In this document: in pieces, positions 8,301 to 16,713 of the stretch
Layout: each line of letters starts with the position of its first letter
Position numbering within the stretch: position 1 is the stretch's first letter
Assembly (NCBI RefSeq): GCF_042670205.1
Contig: NZ_JBHUWD010000011.1
Location: forward strand, 1-64,000
DNA: 64,000 nucleotides
Direction of reading: 5' to 3'
Origin: Luteimicrobium sp042670205
Lineage (GTDB): Bacteria; Actinomycetota; Actinomycetes; Actinomycetales; Cellulomonadaceae
The notes under the pieces: generated by a model
The model's input: the letters and a program-made list of their open reading frames with translations, nothing else
The model's database searches: none
What the model was told of the DNA's origin: nothing
Translations under genes and position numbers: made by a program

Positions 8301-9874
8301 TGCGGGGCTCCTGTCTCGTGCGTGTGCTCGTCGGCGAGCTGGTCGAGCTCGGTCTCGGTGGCCTGCTCGTGCGCCTCCTCGGCGCCCGCGCCCGCCATCA
8401 TGAGGCCCAGCACGGCGCGCGGGGTGTCGGCAGGGACGATCCCGACGATCGTGCCGCGGTACATCACGGCGATCCGGTCGGCGAGCGCCGCGACCTCGTC
8501 GAGCTCGGTGGACACGATCACCACCGGGGTCCCGTGGTCGCGCTCCGCGACGATCCGCTGGTGCAGGAACTCGATGGACCCGACGTCGACGCCGCGCGTC
8601 GGCTGGCTCGCGACGAACACCTTGAGGGGGCGCGACAGCTCGCGCGCCATGACGACCTTCTGCTGGTTGCCGCCCGACAGGCGCCCGACCTCCTGGCCCG
8701 GCCCCTGCGTGCGGATGTCGTACTCCTCGATGCGCTCCCGGGCGTTCTTGCGGATCGCTCCGAGGTCGAGCGCGATGCCGCGCGCGAAAGGCTTGCGGTC
8801 GTGCAGGTCGAGGACGAGGTTCTCGGCGACCGTGAAGTCGAGGACGAGCCCGTCGACCGTGCGGTCCTCGGGGACGAACCCGACGCCGGCGTCGAGGATC
8901 TCGTGCGGGCTCAGCCCGACGAGCTCGCGCCCCTCGAGCCGGATGGACCCGGTCGCGGGCAGCAGCCCGACGACGGCCTCGCTGAGCTCGGTCTGGCCGT
9001 TGCCCTGGACGCCCGCGACGGCGAGGATCTCGCCGCGCGCGACCGAGAAGCTCACGTCGTCGACGACGGCGATGCCGTTCGCGTCGCGCACGGTGAGGTG
9101 CTCGACCTGGAACGTCTCCTCGCCGGGCTCGGCAGGCGTCTTGTCGACGCCGAGGCTGACCGCGCGGCCGACCATCATGGCGGCGAGCTCGGTCTCCGCG
9201 GCGTCGGGCGACGCGGAGCCCACGACGGCGCCGCGGCGGATCACCGTGATGACGTCCGCGACGGCCTTCACCTCGCGCAGCTTGTGGGTGATGAAGACGA
9301 TCGACGTGCCCTGGGCCTTGAGCTCGCGCATGATCGCGATGAGCTCGTCGGTCTCCTGCGGCGTCAGCACCGCGGTCGGCTCGTCGAGGATGAGGACCCT
9401 CGCGTCGCGGACGAGCGCCTTGACGATCTCGACGCGCTGCTGCACGCCGACCGGCAGGTCCTCGACGACGGCGTCCGGGTCGAGCCCGAACCCGAACCGG
9501 TCGGACAGCTCGCGGACGGTGCGGCGCGCGGCGTCGAGGTCGAGGAGGCCGCCACCGCGCGTCGGCTCGTGGCCGAGCATGACGTTCTCGGCGACCGTGA
9601 AGACCGGCACCAGCATGAAGTGCTGGTGGACCATGCCGATCCCGGCGGCCAGCGCGTCGCCCGGGCCCTTGAACGCGACGGCCTCGTCGTCGACGAGGAT
9701 CTCGCCCTCGTCGGCCTTGTACAGACCGAACAGGACGTTCATGAGGGTGGACTTGCCGGCCCCGTTCTCGCCGAGCAGGGCGTGGACCTGTCCGGGCTCG
9801 ACGACGAGGTCGATGTGGTCGTTCGCGACGAGCGGTCCGAACCGCTTGGTGATGCCGCGCAGCTCCAGCTTCAC
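8297..9874 (-). CDS. Nucleoside ABC transporter ATP-binding protein (dual domain)
   Basis: A 525-residue fusion of two ABC domains, as in RbsA/YufO-like ATPases. The N-terminal domain has Walker A GENGAGKST (35-43), a modified signature LPVGVQQR and Walker B VLILDEPTAVL. The C-terminal domain has a degenerate P-loop GVQGNGQTE and a good LSGGNQQK signature but Walker B FVASQPTRG, so only one site is likely fully catalytic, as usual for this family. GTG start with an AAGGAGG Shine-Dalgarno sequence 8 bases upstream. First gene after the hairpin at 9961-10000. Confidence 0.94.
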   Translation of the reverse strand: MKLELRGITKRFGPLVANDHIDLVVEPGQVHALLGENGAGKSTLMNVLFGLYKADEGEILVDDEAVAFKGPGDALAAGIGMVHQHFMLVPVFTVAENVMLGHEPTRGGGLLDLDAARRTVRELSDRFGFGLDPDAVVEDLPVGVQQRVEIVKALVRDARVLILDEPTAVLTPQETDELIAIMRELKAQGTSIVFITHKLREVKAVADVITVIRRGAVVGSASPDAAETELAAMMVGRAVSLGVDKTPAEPGEETFQVEHLTVRDANGIAVVDDVSFSVARGEILAVAGVQGNGQTELSEAVVGLLPATGSIRLEGRELVGLSPHEILDAGVGFVPEDRTVDGLVLDFTVAENLVLDLHDRKPFARGIALDLGAIRKNARERIEEYDIRTQGPGQEVGRLSGGNQQKVVMARELSRPLKVFVASQPTRGVDVGSIEFLHQRIVAERDHGTPVVIVSTELDEVAALADRIAVMYRGTIVGIVPADTPRAVLGLMMAGAGAEEAHEQATETELDQLADEHTHETGAPQ

Positions 9875-9960
9875 CGCCGGGCCTCCTTCAGGTGTGGGCG
9901 CGGGCCGACACGCGTCGGCAGCCTCACGCTAGCCATCTCGCGTCTCTCGCGCGCGTGGAC

Positions 9961-10000
9961 GGCGACGGGCCGGGACCCGCAGGGGCCCCGACCCGTCGCC
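9961..10000 (-). terminator. Hairpin between the nucleoside-binding lipoprotein and its ABC genes
   Basis: GGCGACGGG (9961-9969) pairs with CCCGTCGCC (9992-10000), with further internal CGGG/CCCG pairing. It sits in the 148-base gap just after the lipoprotein stop. Such a structure usually attenuates read-through or protects the upstream mRNA, so the binding protein is made in excess over the membrane complex. No T-tract. Confidence 0.6.
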
Positions 10001-10022
10001 TGGTCGTCACCGGGTCGTCAGC

Positions 10023-11138
10023 TCACTTGGGGGAGCTGGGCGAGGTGACCTTGATCTTGCCGTCGATGATGTCCTGCTGGAGCTGGGTGATCTTGTCCTT
10101 GAGGTCCTGCGGGACCTTGGAGTCGAAGTCGTGGAACGGCGCGAGGCCTACACCTTTGTTCTCGAGCGTCCCGACGTACGGGTCGTTGGAGAAGCTCCCG
10201 TCCTTGGTCGTCTTGACGACGTCCTCGACCGAGGCGCCGATCTCCTTGACGACCGACGACAGGATGATGCTCGCGGAGTCCGGGTTGGACACGGCGCCGT
10301 CGGAGTCGACCCAGATGACCGACACGCTCTTGCCGCTCGAGTTCGCGTCCTTCGCCGCGGCGAGGGTGCCCGCGCCCACGGGGCCGGCGACCGGGAGGAC
10401 GATGTCCGCGCCCTGGTCGATGAAGGTCTTGGTGAGCTCCTGGCCCTTCGACTGGTCCTCGAAGTCGCCCGTGAAGGAGCCGTTCTGCTTCGCGACGTCC
10501 CAGCCGAGCACCTTGACGCTCTTGCTGTTGTCCTCGTTGTACTTCGCGACGCCGTCGGCGAAACCGTCCATGAAGATCGTGACGGTCGGGATCTTGATGC
10601 CGCCGTACGTGGCGACGGTCCCCGTCTTGCTCATGCCCGCGGCGAGGTAGCCGGCGAGGTACGCGGCCTGCGCGGTGTCGAAGCTGATCGGCTTGACGTT
10701 GTCGAGCGTGATCGTCTTGCCGTTCGCGTCCTGGGCGGTCGAGTCGACGATCGCGAACTTGGTGTCGGCGTTGGTCTTGGCCGCGTCACCGGTCGCGGTG
10801 GCGAGCAGGAACCCGACCGTGATGATCAGGTTGCAGTTCTGCTGGACCATGTTCGAGATGTTCGGCGCGAAGTCGGACTCCTGCTTGGACTCCGCGGTCG
10901 CGATCTGGATCCCCAGGTCCGACTCGGCCTTCTTCAGGCCGTCGTACCCGGACTCGTTGAACGACTTGTCGTTGAAGCCACCCGAGTCGGACACCATGCA
11001 GGCCTTGAAGTTGCTGGCCCCCTTGGTCCCGGTGCCCGTGCCGTTGTCGTCGCCCGGCGCCTGGCCGCAGGCCGCGAGCGCCAGGGCGCCGGCCACGGCC
11101 AGCGCGCCCAGCTTCATGAACCTCTTCGATGTCGACAC
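10023..11138 (-). CDS. BMP/Med-family nucleoside-binding lipoprotein
   Basis: Substrate-binding lipoprotein of the BMP (basic membrane protein) family, 371 residues. A short basic N-terminus, hydrophobic stretch and lipobox LAAC end the signal at about residue 23, so the protein should be a membrane-anchored lipoprotein. ACMVSDSGGFNDKSFN is the typical start of the mature BMP fold; IVDSTA and VLPVAGPVGAGTLAAAK line the site. GTG at 11138 is chosen over ATG at 11117 because GGAGGGG lies about 8 bases upstream and the longer form keeps the basic n-region. It leads the nucleoside operon. Confidence 0.93.
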   Translation of the reverse strand: MSTSKRFMKLGALAVAGALALAACGQAPGDDNGTGTGTKGASNFKACMVSDSGGFNDKSFNESGYDGLKKAESDLGIQIATAESKQESDFAPNISNMVQQNCNLIITVGFLLATATGDAAKTNADTKFAIVDSTAQDANGKTITLDNVKPISFDTAQAAYLAGYLAAGMSKTGTVATYGGIKIPTVTIFMDGFADGVAKYNEDNSKSVKVLGWDVAKQNGSFTGDFEDQSKGQELTKTFIDQGADIVLPVAGPVGAGTLAAAKDANSSGKSVSVIWVDSDGAVSNPDSASIILSSVVKEIGASVEDVVKTTKDGSFSNDPYVGTLENKGVGLAPFHDFDSKVPQDLKDKITQLQQDIIDGKIKVTSPSSPK

Positions 11139-11250
11139 TGTCGAACCCCTCCGTCGTCGTGCTGTCCTGAGACTCCCCCGCCCCAGGTTCCGGGGCGTGC
11201 CGGGCCGGCGCGCACGTCGTCGGGCGCCCCGGCCGCGGGTCTTCAGGTGA

Positions 11251-11256
11251 ACTCTA
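11251..11256 (-). promoter_or_regulatory. Putative -10 box of the nucleoside operon
   Basis: On the minus strand TAGAGT lies 113 bases before the lipoprotein start, in the 196-base gap after the M20 gene. No good -35 hexamer accompanies it; a 16-base palindrome occurs directly upstream (11279-11294), which would suit an activator or repressor site. Confidence 0.35.
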
Positions 11257-11278
11257 AGCATCACCGACGCCCGTGCAC

Positions 11279-11312
11279 GTTACCGGCGGGTAACAGCGCA
11301 GGTACCGATACC
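11279..11312. promoter_or_regulatory. Palindromic putative operator of the nucleoside operon
   Basis: GTTACCGGCGGGTAAC (11279-11294) is a perfect inverted repeat with 6-base arms, followed 6 bases later by a second, shorter one, GGTACCGATACC (11301-11312, arms GGTA/TACC). The two share the GGTA(A)C half-site. They lie about 25 bases upstream of the candidate -10 box. The cognate regulator is not in the window. Confidence 0.45.
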
Positions 11313-11334
11313 AAAGTGTGACGAACGGGGGCCC

Positions 11335-12591
11335 TCAGAGGGTCGCCGTTCGGGCCAGGAGCCCCATGCCGACGCCGATCGCGCGCTCGTCGACCTCGAG
11401 GTCGCCCTGGTGCAGGTCGAACGTCCGGACGCCGGGCGTCCGCGTGCCGAGCCGCGCCATCGCCCCCGGGACCTGCGTGAGGTACCAGGCGAAGTCCTCG
11501 CCGCCCAGCGACTGCTCCGTGAGGAGGACGGCGTCGGGGCCGTGGAGGTCGCGGGCGGCCGCCTCGAGCCGCGCGGTGCAGGCCTCGTCGTTGTCCACGG
11601 GCGGGACCCCGCGCACGTGCTCGAGGTCGACCTCGACGTCGTACGGCGCGACGACCTGCTGCACGGCCTCGTCGAGGACCTCGCCCGCGCGCTCCCAGGC
11701 GTTCACGTCGAGGCACCGCAGCGTCCCGGCGACCGTCCCCGTGCCGGGGATCGCGTTGTGCGCGACGCCCGCGTGCACCGCGCCCCACGTGAGGTTGACG
11801 CCCGAGCGCGGGTCGAGGCGCCGTCCGAGCACGGCGGGCACCTGGGTGATGACCTGCCCGAGCGCGTAGACGACGTCGCCCGTGAGGTGCGGGCGCGAGG
11901 TGTGCCCCCCGGGCGAGGTGATGGTGACGCTGATCGCGTCGGACGCCGACGTGATCGGGCCGATACGGGTGCCCACCTGCCCGACGTCGATCTTCGGCTC
12001 GGCGTGCACCGCGAAGATCCGCTGCACGCCGTCCAGCCCGCCCTGCTCGACGACGTCGAGCGAGCCCCCGGGCATGACCTCCTCGGCCGGCTGGAAGATC
12101 AGCCGCACGGGGCGCGGCAGCAGGCCGTCGGCGTGCAGCCGGGCGAGCACGAGCCCGGCCCCGAGGACGACCGCCGTGTGGACGTCGTGGCCGCACGCGT
12201 GCGCGACGCCCGGGACCGTCGACGCGAACGGGAGACCGCAGGCGTCGTCGAGCGGCAGCGCGTCGATGTCGGCGCGCAGCGCGACCGCGGGCACCGTGGC
12301 ACCGAACGCGTGCGGGCCGGTCCGACCCACGTCGCACACGAGGCCCGAACCCTCGAGGAGCCGGGGCTCGAGCCCTGCGGCGCGCAACCGGTCGGCGACG
12401 ACACGCGTGGTCCGGACCTCCGTGCGGGCGAGCTCGGGGTGGGCGTGGACGTCGCGGCGGAGCGCGACGAGCTCGGGCTCGAGCTCGCTGACGAGCGCGG
12501 CGATCCGGTCCGGCAGCGACTCCCCCGGCGTGCCCTGGGTCTCCGGCGCCGCTTGGGTCTCCCGCGCGACCTGCTCCCGCGGCGCGGTCAC
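11335..12591 (-). CDS. M20 family amidohydrolase (amino-acylase/hippurate-hydrolase type)
   Basis: A 418-residue zinc amidohydrolase of the AbgB/HipO/IAA-amino-acid hydrolase group, which removes N-acyl groups from amino acids or peptides. Metal ligands are visible in ACGHDVHT, PAEEVMPGG, VHAEP and the C-terminal GGEDFAWY. The RRDVHAHPEL start of the fold occurs near residue 43; about 25 preceding residues are low complexity (repeated ETQ). GTG overlaps the stop of the nucleotidyltransferase (GTGA). Substrate unknown. Confidence 0.88.
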   Translation of the reverse strand: MTAPREQVARETQAAPETQGTPGESLPDRIAALVSELEPELVALRRDVHAHPELARTEVRTTRVVADRLRAAGLEPRLLEGSGLVCDVGRTGPHAFGATVPAVALRADIDALPLDDACGLPFASTVPGVAHACGHDVHTAVVLGAGLVLARLHADGLLPRPVRLIFQPAEEVMPGGSLDVVEQGGLDGVQRIFAVHAEPKIDVGQVGTRIGPITSASDAISVTITSPGGHTSRPHLTGDVVYALGQVITQVPAVLGRRLDPRSGVNLTWGAVHAGVAHNAIPGTGTVAGTLRCLDVNAWERAGEVLDEAVQQVVAPYDVEVDLEHVRGVPPVDNDEACTARLEAAARDLHGPDAVLLTEQSLGGEDFAWYLTQVPGAMARLGTRTPGVRTFDLHQGDLEVDERAIGVGMGLLARTATL

Positions 12592-13733
12592 AGCAGGTCG
12601 TCCAGACCGCGCTCGTGCAGCTCCTGCACGACGTCCTTGACCTGCTGCGCACGGGCGCGCGTGGTCACGAGGAGCGCGTCGGGGGTGTCGACGACGACGA
12701 CGTCGTCGAGCCCGAGCACCGCGATGGGCCTGCCGGCGGCCGGGACGAGCACCGAGCCCGCCGACTCGACGCGCACGACGTTCGCCTCGTCGCCGAGGAT
12801 CTTGGTCCCGGTGCCGTCGAGCGACGGCAGCAGCGCGGCGAGCGAGTTGAAGTCGCCGACGTCGTCCCAGCCGAACGTCCCGGGCACGACGGCGACCCCG
12901 CCCTCGGCCGCGACGGGCTCGGCGACCGCGTGGTCGATCGCGATCTTCTCCAGGCCCGGCCAGGTCGCCTCGAGGACCGCGTCGCGCTCCGGGGTGTCCC
13001 ACGCCTGCGCCACGCGGACCAGCCCGTCGTGGAGCGCCGGCCGCAGGCGCTGCAGGTGGCCCAGCAGCACGGAGGTGCGCACGAGGAACATGCCCGCGTT
13101 CCAGCGGTACTCGCCGGTCGCGAGGTAGGTGCGGGCCGTCGCGGCGTCGGGCTTCTCGGTGAAGCCGACCGCGTGCAGCGCGGTGGGCGCCCCCTCGACG
13201 CCGAGCGACGCGCCGCTGCGGACGTACCCGAAGGCCGTCGAGGGGCGCGACGCCGCGATGCCGACCGTCACGACGAAGCCCGCCCGGGCCGCCTCGACGC
13301 CCTCGCGCACCGCGCGCTCGAACGCGTCCGGACCGGTGATGACGTGGTCGGCCGCGAACGACCCGAGGACGACGTCCCCGTGCCGCTGCTGGAGGATCGC
13401 CGCGGCGAGCCCGATGGCCGCCATGGAGTCGCGCGGCGAGGGCTCGGCGACCACGGCGTCGTCGGGCAGCTCGGGCAGCTGCTCCTTCGCGGCGGCGACG
13501 TGCGCGCGCCCCGTGACGAGGACGACGTTGCCCCGCCCGGCCAGCGGCTCGAGCCGGTCGACGGTCGCCTGGAGGAGGGACCGGCCGGACCCGGTGAGGT
13601 CGTGGAGGAACTTCGGGGCGCCCGCTCGTGACAAGGGCCACAGGCGGGTTCCGGCACCTCCCGCGGGGACGACGGCGTAGAAGCCGGGGATCGGGCTGGC
13701 GCCGGTCTCGCCGGTGGGCAGGGGCTGGGGCAT
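12588..13733 (-). CDS. manC: Mannose-1-phosphate guanylyltransferase
   Basis: Nucleotidyltransferase that makes GDP-mannose from GTP and mannose-1-phosphate for glycoconjugates. The 381 residues show the pyrophosphorylase signature GGAGTRLWPLSR (25-36), FTEKP for sugar binding and WNAGMFLVRT; there is no C-terminal phosphomannose isomerase domain, so it is the short form. The start lacks a Shine-Dalgarno sequence but has TAGACT 6 bases upstream (leaderless). Its stop overlaps the M20 gene. Confidence 0.9.
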   Translation of the reverse strand: MPQPLPTGETGASPIPGFYAVVPAGGAGTRLWPLSRAGAPKFLHDLTGSGRSLLQATVDRLEPLAGRGNVVLVTGRAHVAAAKEQLPELPDDAVVAEPSPRDSMAAIGLAAAILQQRHGDVVLGSFAADHVITGPDAFERAVREGVEAARAGFVVTVGIAASRPSTAFGYVRSGASLGVEGAPTALHAVGFTEKPDAATARTYLATGEYRWNAGMFLVRTSVLLGHLQRLRPALHDGLVRVAQAWDTPERDAVLEATWPGLEKIAIDHAVAEPVAAEGGVAVVPGTFGWDDVGDFNSLAALLPSLDGTGTKILGDEANVVRVESAGSVLVPAAGRPIAVLGLDDVVVVDTPDALLVTTRARAQQVKDVVQELHERGLDDLL

Positions 13734-13739
13734 GCCCCG

Positions 13740-13745
13740 AGTCTA
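13740..13745 (-). promoter_or_regulatory. Putative leaderless -10 box of manC
   Basis: TAGACT on the minus strand, 6 bases before the manC ATG; no ribosome binding site fits between. No clear -35. Confidence 0.45.
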
Positions 13746-13836
13746 GTGAGCGCGGACCCTGTGCGATGCGTCACAAAACCTTCACGATCGGGCCTCGAGG
13801 CGCCGTCGTCGGCGCTCGGACCTGGCGTCGTGTCAT

Positions 13837-13842
13837 TACAGT
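13837..13842 (+). promoter_or_regulatory. Putative -10 box of sdhCDAB
   Basis: TACAGT within CATTACAGTGGG, giving a leader of about 110 bases before sdhC. The same 12 bases occur upstream of the TetR gene at 33945. The 226-base gap between manC and sdhC otherwise shows no gene; no -35 consensus is visible. Confidence 0.45.
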
Positions 13843-13959
13843 GGGGCGCAGTGGGGTGGTGTCCGGACCTCGTCCCGACGATGCGTTCGACGGTCACGGC
13901 TGCCGCTCACCGAGAGCTCATCCAGCCCTCGGACGAACTCGCCACAGGAGGCCCCCGAA

Positions 13960-14340
13960 GTGCCCAGTGCACCTGCAGGCACGCTGTACCGCGGCCACGA
14001 AGGCATGTGGTCCTGGGTCGCGCACCGCGTGACCGGCGTGCTGATCTTCTTCTTCCTTCTCGTGCACGTGCTCGACACGGCGCTCGTGCGCGTCTCGCCC
14101 GAGGCGTACAACGACGTCATCGGGACGTACAAGAACCCGATCATGGGCCTCGGCGAGGCAGGCCTCGTCGCCGCCATCGTCTTCCACGCCTTCAACGGCA
14201 TCCGGATCATCCTCGTGGACTTCTGGGCCAAGGGCCCCAAGTACCAGAAGCGGATGCTCTGGATCGCGCTCGCGCTGTGGGTCGTCGCGATGGCCGGCTT
14301 CCTGCCGCGTCACCTCATGAACGTCTTCGGGGGGAACTGA
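13960..14340 (+). CDS. sdhC: Succinate dehydrogenase cytochrome b556 subunit
   Basis: A 126-residue membrane anchor with three transmembrane segments. The family motif is seen early: LYRGHEGMWSWVAHRVTGVL, where the histidines of HEG and AHR lie near the quinone/haem region; FHAFNGIR lies in the third helix. GTG start with AGGAGG about 9 bases upstream. One base separates its stop from sdhD. It anchors the catalytic SdhAB at the cytoplasmic membrane. Confidence 0.93.
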   Translation: MPSAPAGTLYRGHEGMWSWVAHRVTGVLIFFFLLVHVLDTALVRVSPEAYNDVIGTYKNPIMGLGEAGLVAAIVFHAFNGIRIILVDFWAKGPKYQKRMLWIALALWVVAMAGFLPRHLMNVFGGN

Positions 14341-14341
14341 C

Positions 14342-14818
14342 ATGGCCGACACCGCCACCGAGGCCCAGGCCTCCGCACCCGAGATCGCGGCCCCCCGCGA
14401 CCGGTACAAGCGGAAGAAGACCACGCGCGGCAACTACGAGCTCTACTCGTGGGTGTTCATGCGCGCGTCGGGCGTGCTGCTCATCGTCCTCATCTTCGGC
14501 CACCTCTTCGTCAACCTCATGGTCGGCGACGGCGTGCACGCGATCGACTTCGCGTTCGTCGGCGGCAAGTGGTCCTCGCCGTTCTGGCAGGTCTGGGACC
14601 TGCTCATGCTCTGGCTCGCCATGTTCCACGGCACCAACGGCGTCCGCACCGTCATCAACGACTACGCGGAGCGCGACGGCGTGCGCATGACCCTCAAGGT
14701 CCTGCTGTACCTCGCGGCCGTGATCACCGTGGTGCTCGGCACCCTGGTCATCTTCACCTTCTCCCCCTGCCCGCACGGCGCACCCGCGGACCTCGTGCCG
14801 GCCTTCTGCTCGGCCTGA
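14342..14818 (+). CDS. sdhD: Succinate dehydrogenase hydrophobic membrane anchor subunit
   Basis: A 158-residue product with a hydrophilic N-terminus (about 40 residues with KRKK) and three membrane segments. FMRASGVLLIVLIFGHLFVN has the conserved R-S/A-x-G and histidine of the anchor, and MFHGTNGVRTV parallels the SdhC FHAFNGIR motif. Followed by a 53-base gap to sdhA. Confidence 0.92.
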   Translation: MADTATEAQASAPEIAAPRDRYKRKKTTRGNYELYSWVFMRASGVLLIVLIFGHLFVNLMVGDGVHAIDFAFVGGKWSSPFWQVWDLLMLWLAMFHGTNGVRTVINDYAERDGVRMTLKVLLYLAAVITVVLGTLVIFTFSPCPHGAPADLVPAFCSA

Positions 14819-14871
14819 GCAGCAGCAACCCACGGGACCCCCGAACACTCGCCAAGGAGGCATCGGCACCG

Positions 14872-16713
14872 ATGCAGACCCACCAGTACGACGTCGTCAT
14901 CGTCGGCGCGGGCGGCGCCGGGATGCGCGCAGCGCTCGAGGCCTCGGGCCGCGCGCGGACGGCCGTCATCTCGAAGCTCTACCCCACGCGCTCCCACACC
15001 GGCGCCGCGCAGGGCGGCATGTGCGCCGCCCTCGCGAACGTCGAGGAGGACAACTGGGAGTGGCACACCTTCGACACGGTCAAGGGCGGCGACTACCTCG
15101 TCGACCAGGACGCGGCCGAGGTCATGGCCAAGGAGGCCATCGACGCCGTGCTCGACCTCGAGCACATGGGCCTGCCGTTCAACCGCACCCCCGAGGGCAA
15201 GATCGACCAGCGCCGGTTCGGCGGCCACACCCGCAACCACGGCGAGGCCGCCGTGCGCCGCGCGTGCTACGCCGCGGACCGCACGGGCCACATGATCCTG
15301 CAGACGCTCTACCAGAACTGCGTGAAGCAGAACGTCGAGTTCTACAACGAGTTCTACGTCCTCGACCTGCTCGTCGACCACGACCTGTCCGCGGGCCACG
15401 TGCCCGACGGGGAGGAGGTCAACGCGACGGGCGTCGTCGCGTACGACCTGGCGACCGGCGAGATCCACGTCTTCCAGGCGAAGTCGATCGTCTTCGCGAC
15501 CGGCGGCGCGGGCAAGATCTTCAAGACCACCTCGAACGCGCACACCCTCACGGGTGACGGCATGGCGCTCGCGCTGCGCCGCGGCTTCCCGCTCGAGGAC
15601 ATGGAGTTCTTCCAGTTCCACCCGACCGGCCTCGCCGGGCTCGGCATCCTCCTGTCGGAGGCCGCCCGCGGCGAGGGCGCGATCCTGCGCAACTCCGAGG
15701 GCGAGCGCTTCATGGAGCGCTACGCGCCGACCATCAAGGACCTCGCGCCGCGCGACATCGTCGCCCGCTCGATGGCGAACGAGGTCCGCGAAGGCCGCGG
15801 CGCCGGGCCGAACAAGGACTACGTCCTGCTCGACCTGACCCACCTCGAGCCCGCCCACATCGACGCGAAGCTCCCGGACATCACCGAGTTCGCGCGCACC
15901 TACCTGGGCGTCGAGCCGTACACCGAGCCGGTCCCCGTCTACCCGACGGCGCACTACGCGATGGGCGGCATCCCGACCAACATCCAGGCCGAGGTGCTCC
16001 GCAACGACCAGGACGTCGTCAAGGGTCTCTACGCGGCCGGCGAGGTCGCGTGCGTGTCCGTGCACGGCTCGAACCGCCTGGGTACGAACTCGCTCCTCGA
16101 CATCAACGTGTTCGGCAAGCGCGCGGGCCGCGCCGCCGCCGAGTACGCGCTGACCGCCGAGTTCCACGAGCTCCCCGAGGACCCGGCGGCGCGCGTCGTC
16201 GCGGAGCTCGAGGGCATGCGGTCCCGGCCGGACGGCGAGCGGGTGGCCGACCTGCGCAAGGCGCTGCAGGAGACCATGGACCGCAACGCCCAGGTCTTCC
16301 GTACGGGCGAGTCGCTCACCGAGGCCCTCGACGACGTCCGGGCCCTGCAGAAGCGCTACCGCAACGTGTCGGTCCAGGACAAGGGCCGCATGTTCAACAC
16401 GGACCTCCTCGAGGCCATCGAGCTGGGCTTCCTGCTCGACGTCGCCGAGGTCACCGTGGTCGCGGCGCTCAACCGGAAGGAGTCGCGCGGCGGGCACTTC
16501 CGCGAGGACTTCCCGCAGCGCGACGACGCCAACTACATGAAGCACACGATGATCTACCGTCGGCCGCTCACCCTGGAGGGCGAGGCCGCCGAGGTCTTCG
16601 ACGGCTCGGACGAGTACTTCTCGCACGCCGAGGAGTTCGACGACTACCAGGTGGTGCTCGGCTCGAAGCCGGTCACCGTCACCCGCTACCAGCCGATGGA
16701 GCGTAAGTACTGA
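14872..16713 (+). CDS. sdhA: Succinate dehydrogenase flavoprotein subunit
   Basis: Catalytic flavoprotein of complex II (succinate to fumarate), 613 residues. The dinucleotide fold VIVGAGGAG (9-17), covalent-FAD histidine in RSHTGAAQGG (H42), QFHPTGL, RFMERYAPT and SVHGSNRLGTNSLLD are all present; HYAMGGI and the C-terminal RKESRGGHFREDFP complete the active site. AAGGAGG lies 12 bases before ATG, a rather long spacing. The stop overlaps the sdhB ATG (TGATG). Confidence 0.97.
   Translation: MQTHQYDVVIVGAGGAGMRAALEASGRARTAVISKLYPTRSHTGAAQGGMCAALANVEEDNWEWHTFDTVKGGDYLVDQDAAEVMAKEAIDAVLDLEHMGLPFNRTPEGKIDQRRFGGHTRNHGEAAVRRACYAADRTGHMILQTLYQNCVKQNVEFYNEFYVLDLLVDHDLSAGHVPDGEEVNATGVVAYDLATGEIHVFQAKSIVFATGGAGKIFKTTSNAHTLTGDGMALALRRGFPLEDMEFFQFHPTGLAGLGILLSEAARGEGAILRNSEGERFMERYAPTIKDLAPRDIVARSMANEVREGRGAGPNKDYVLLDLTHLEPAHIDAKLPDITEFARTYLGVEPYTEPVPVYPTAHYAMGGIPTNIQAEVLRNDQDVVKGLYAAGEVACVSVHGSNRLGTNSLLDINVFGKRAGRAAAEYALTAEFHELPEDPAARVVAELEGMRSRPDGERVADLRKALQETMDRNAQVFRTGESLTEALDDVRALQKRYRNVSVQDKGRMFNTDLLEAIELGFLLDVAEVTVVAALNRKESRGGHFREDFPQRDDANYMKHTMIYRRPLTLEGEAAEVFDGSDEYFSHAEEFDDYQVVLGSKPVTVTRYQPMERKY

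Noticed and set aside
13734..13959. Riboswitch in the manC-sdhC gap
   Set aside because: No known riboswitch core could be recognised; only a promoter-like box and the sdhC ribosome binding site.
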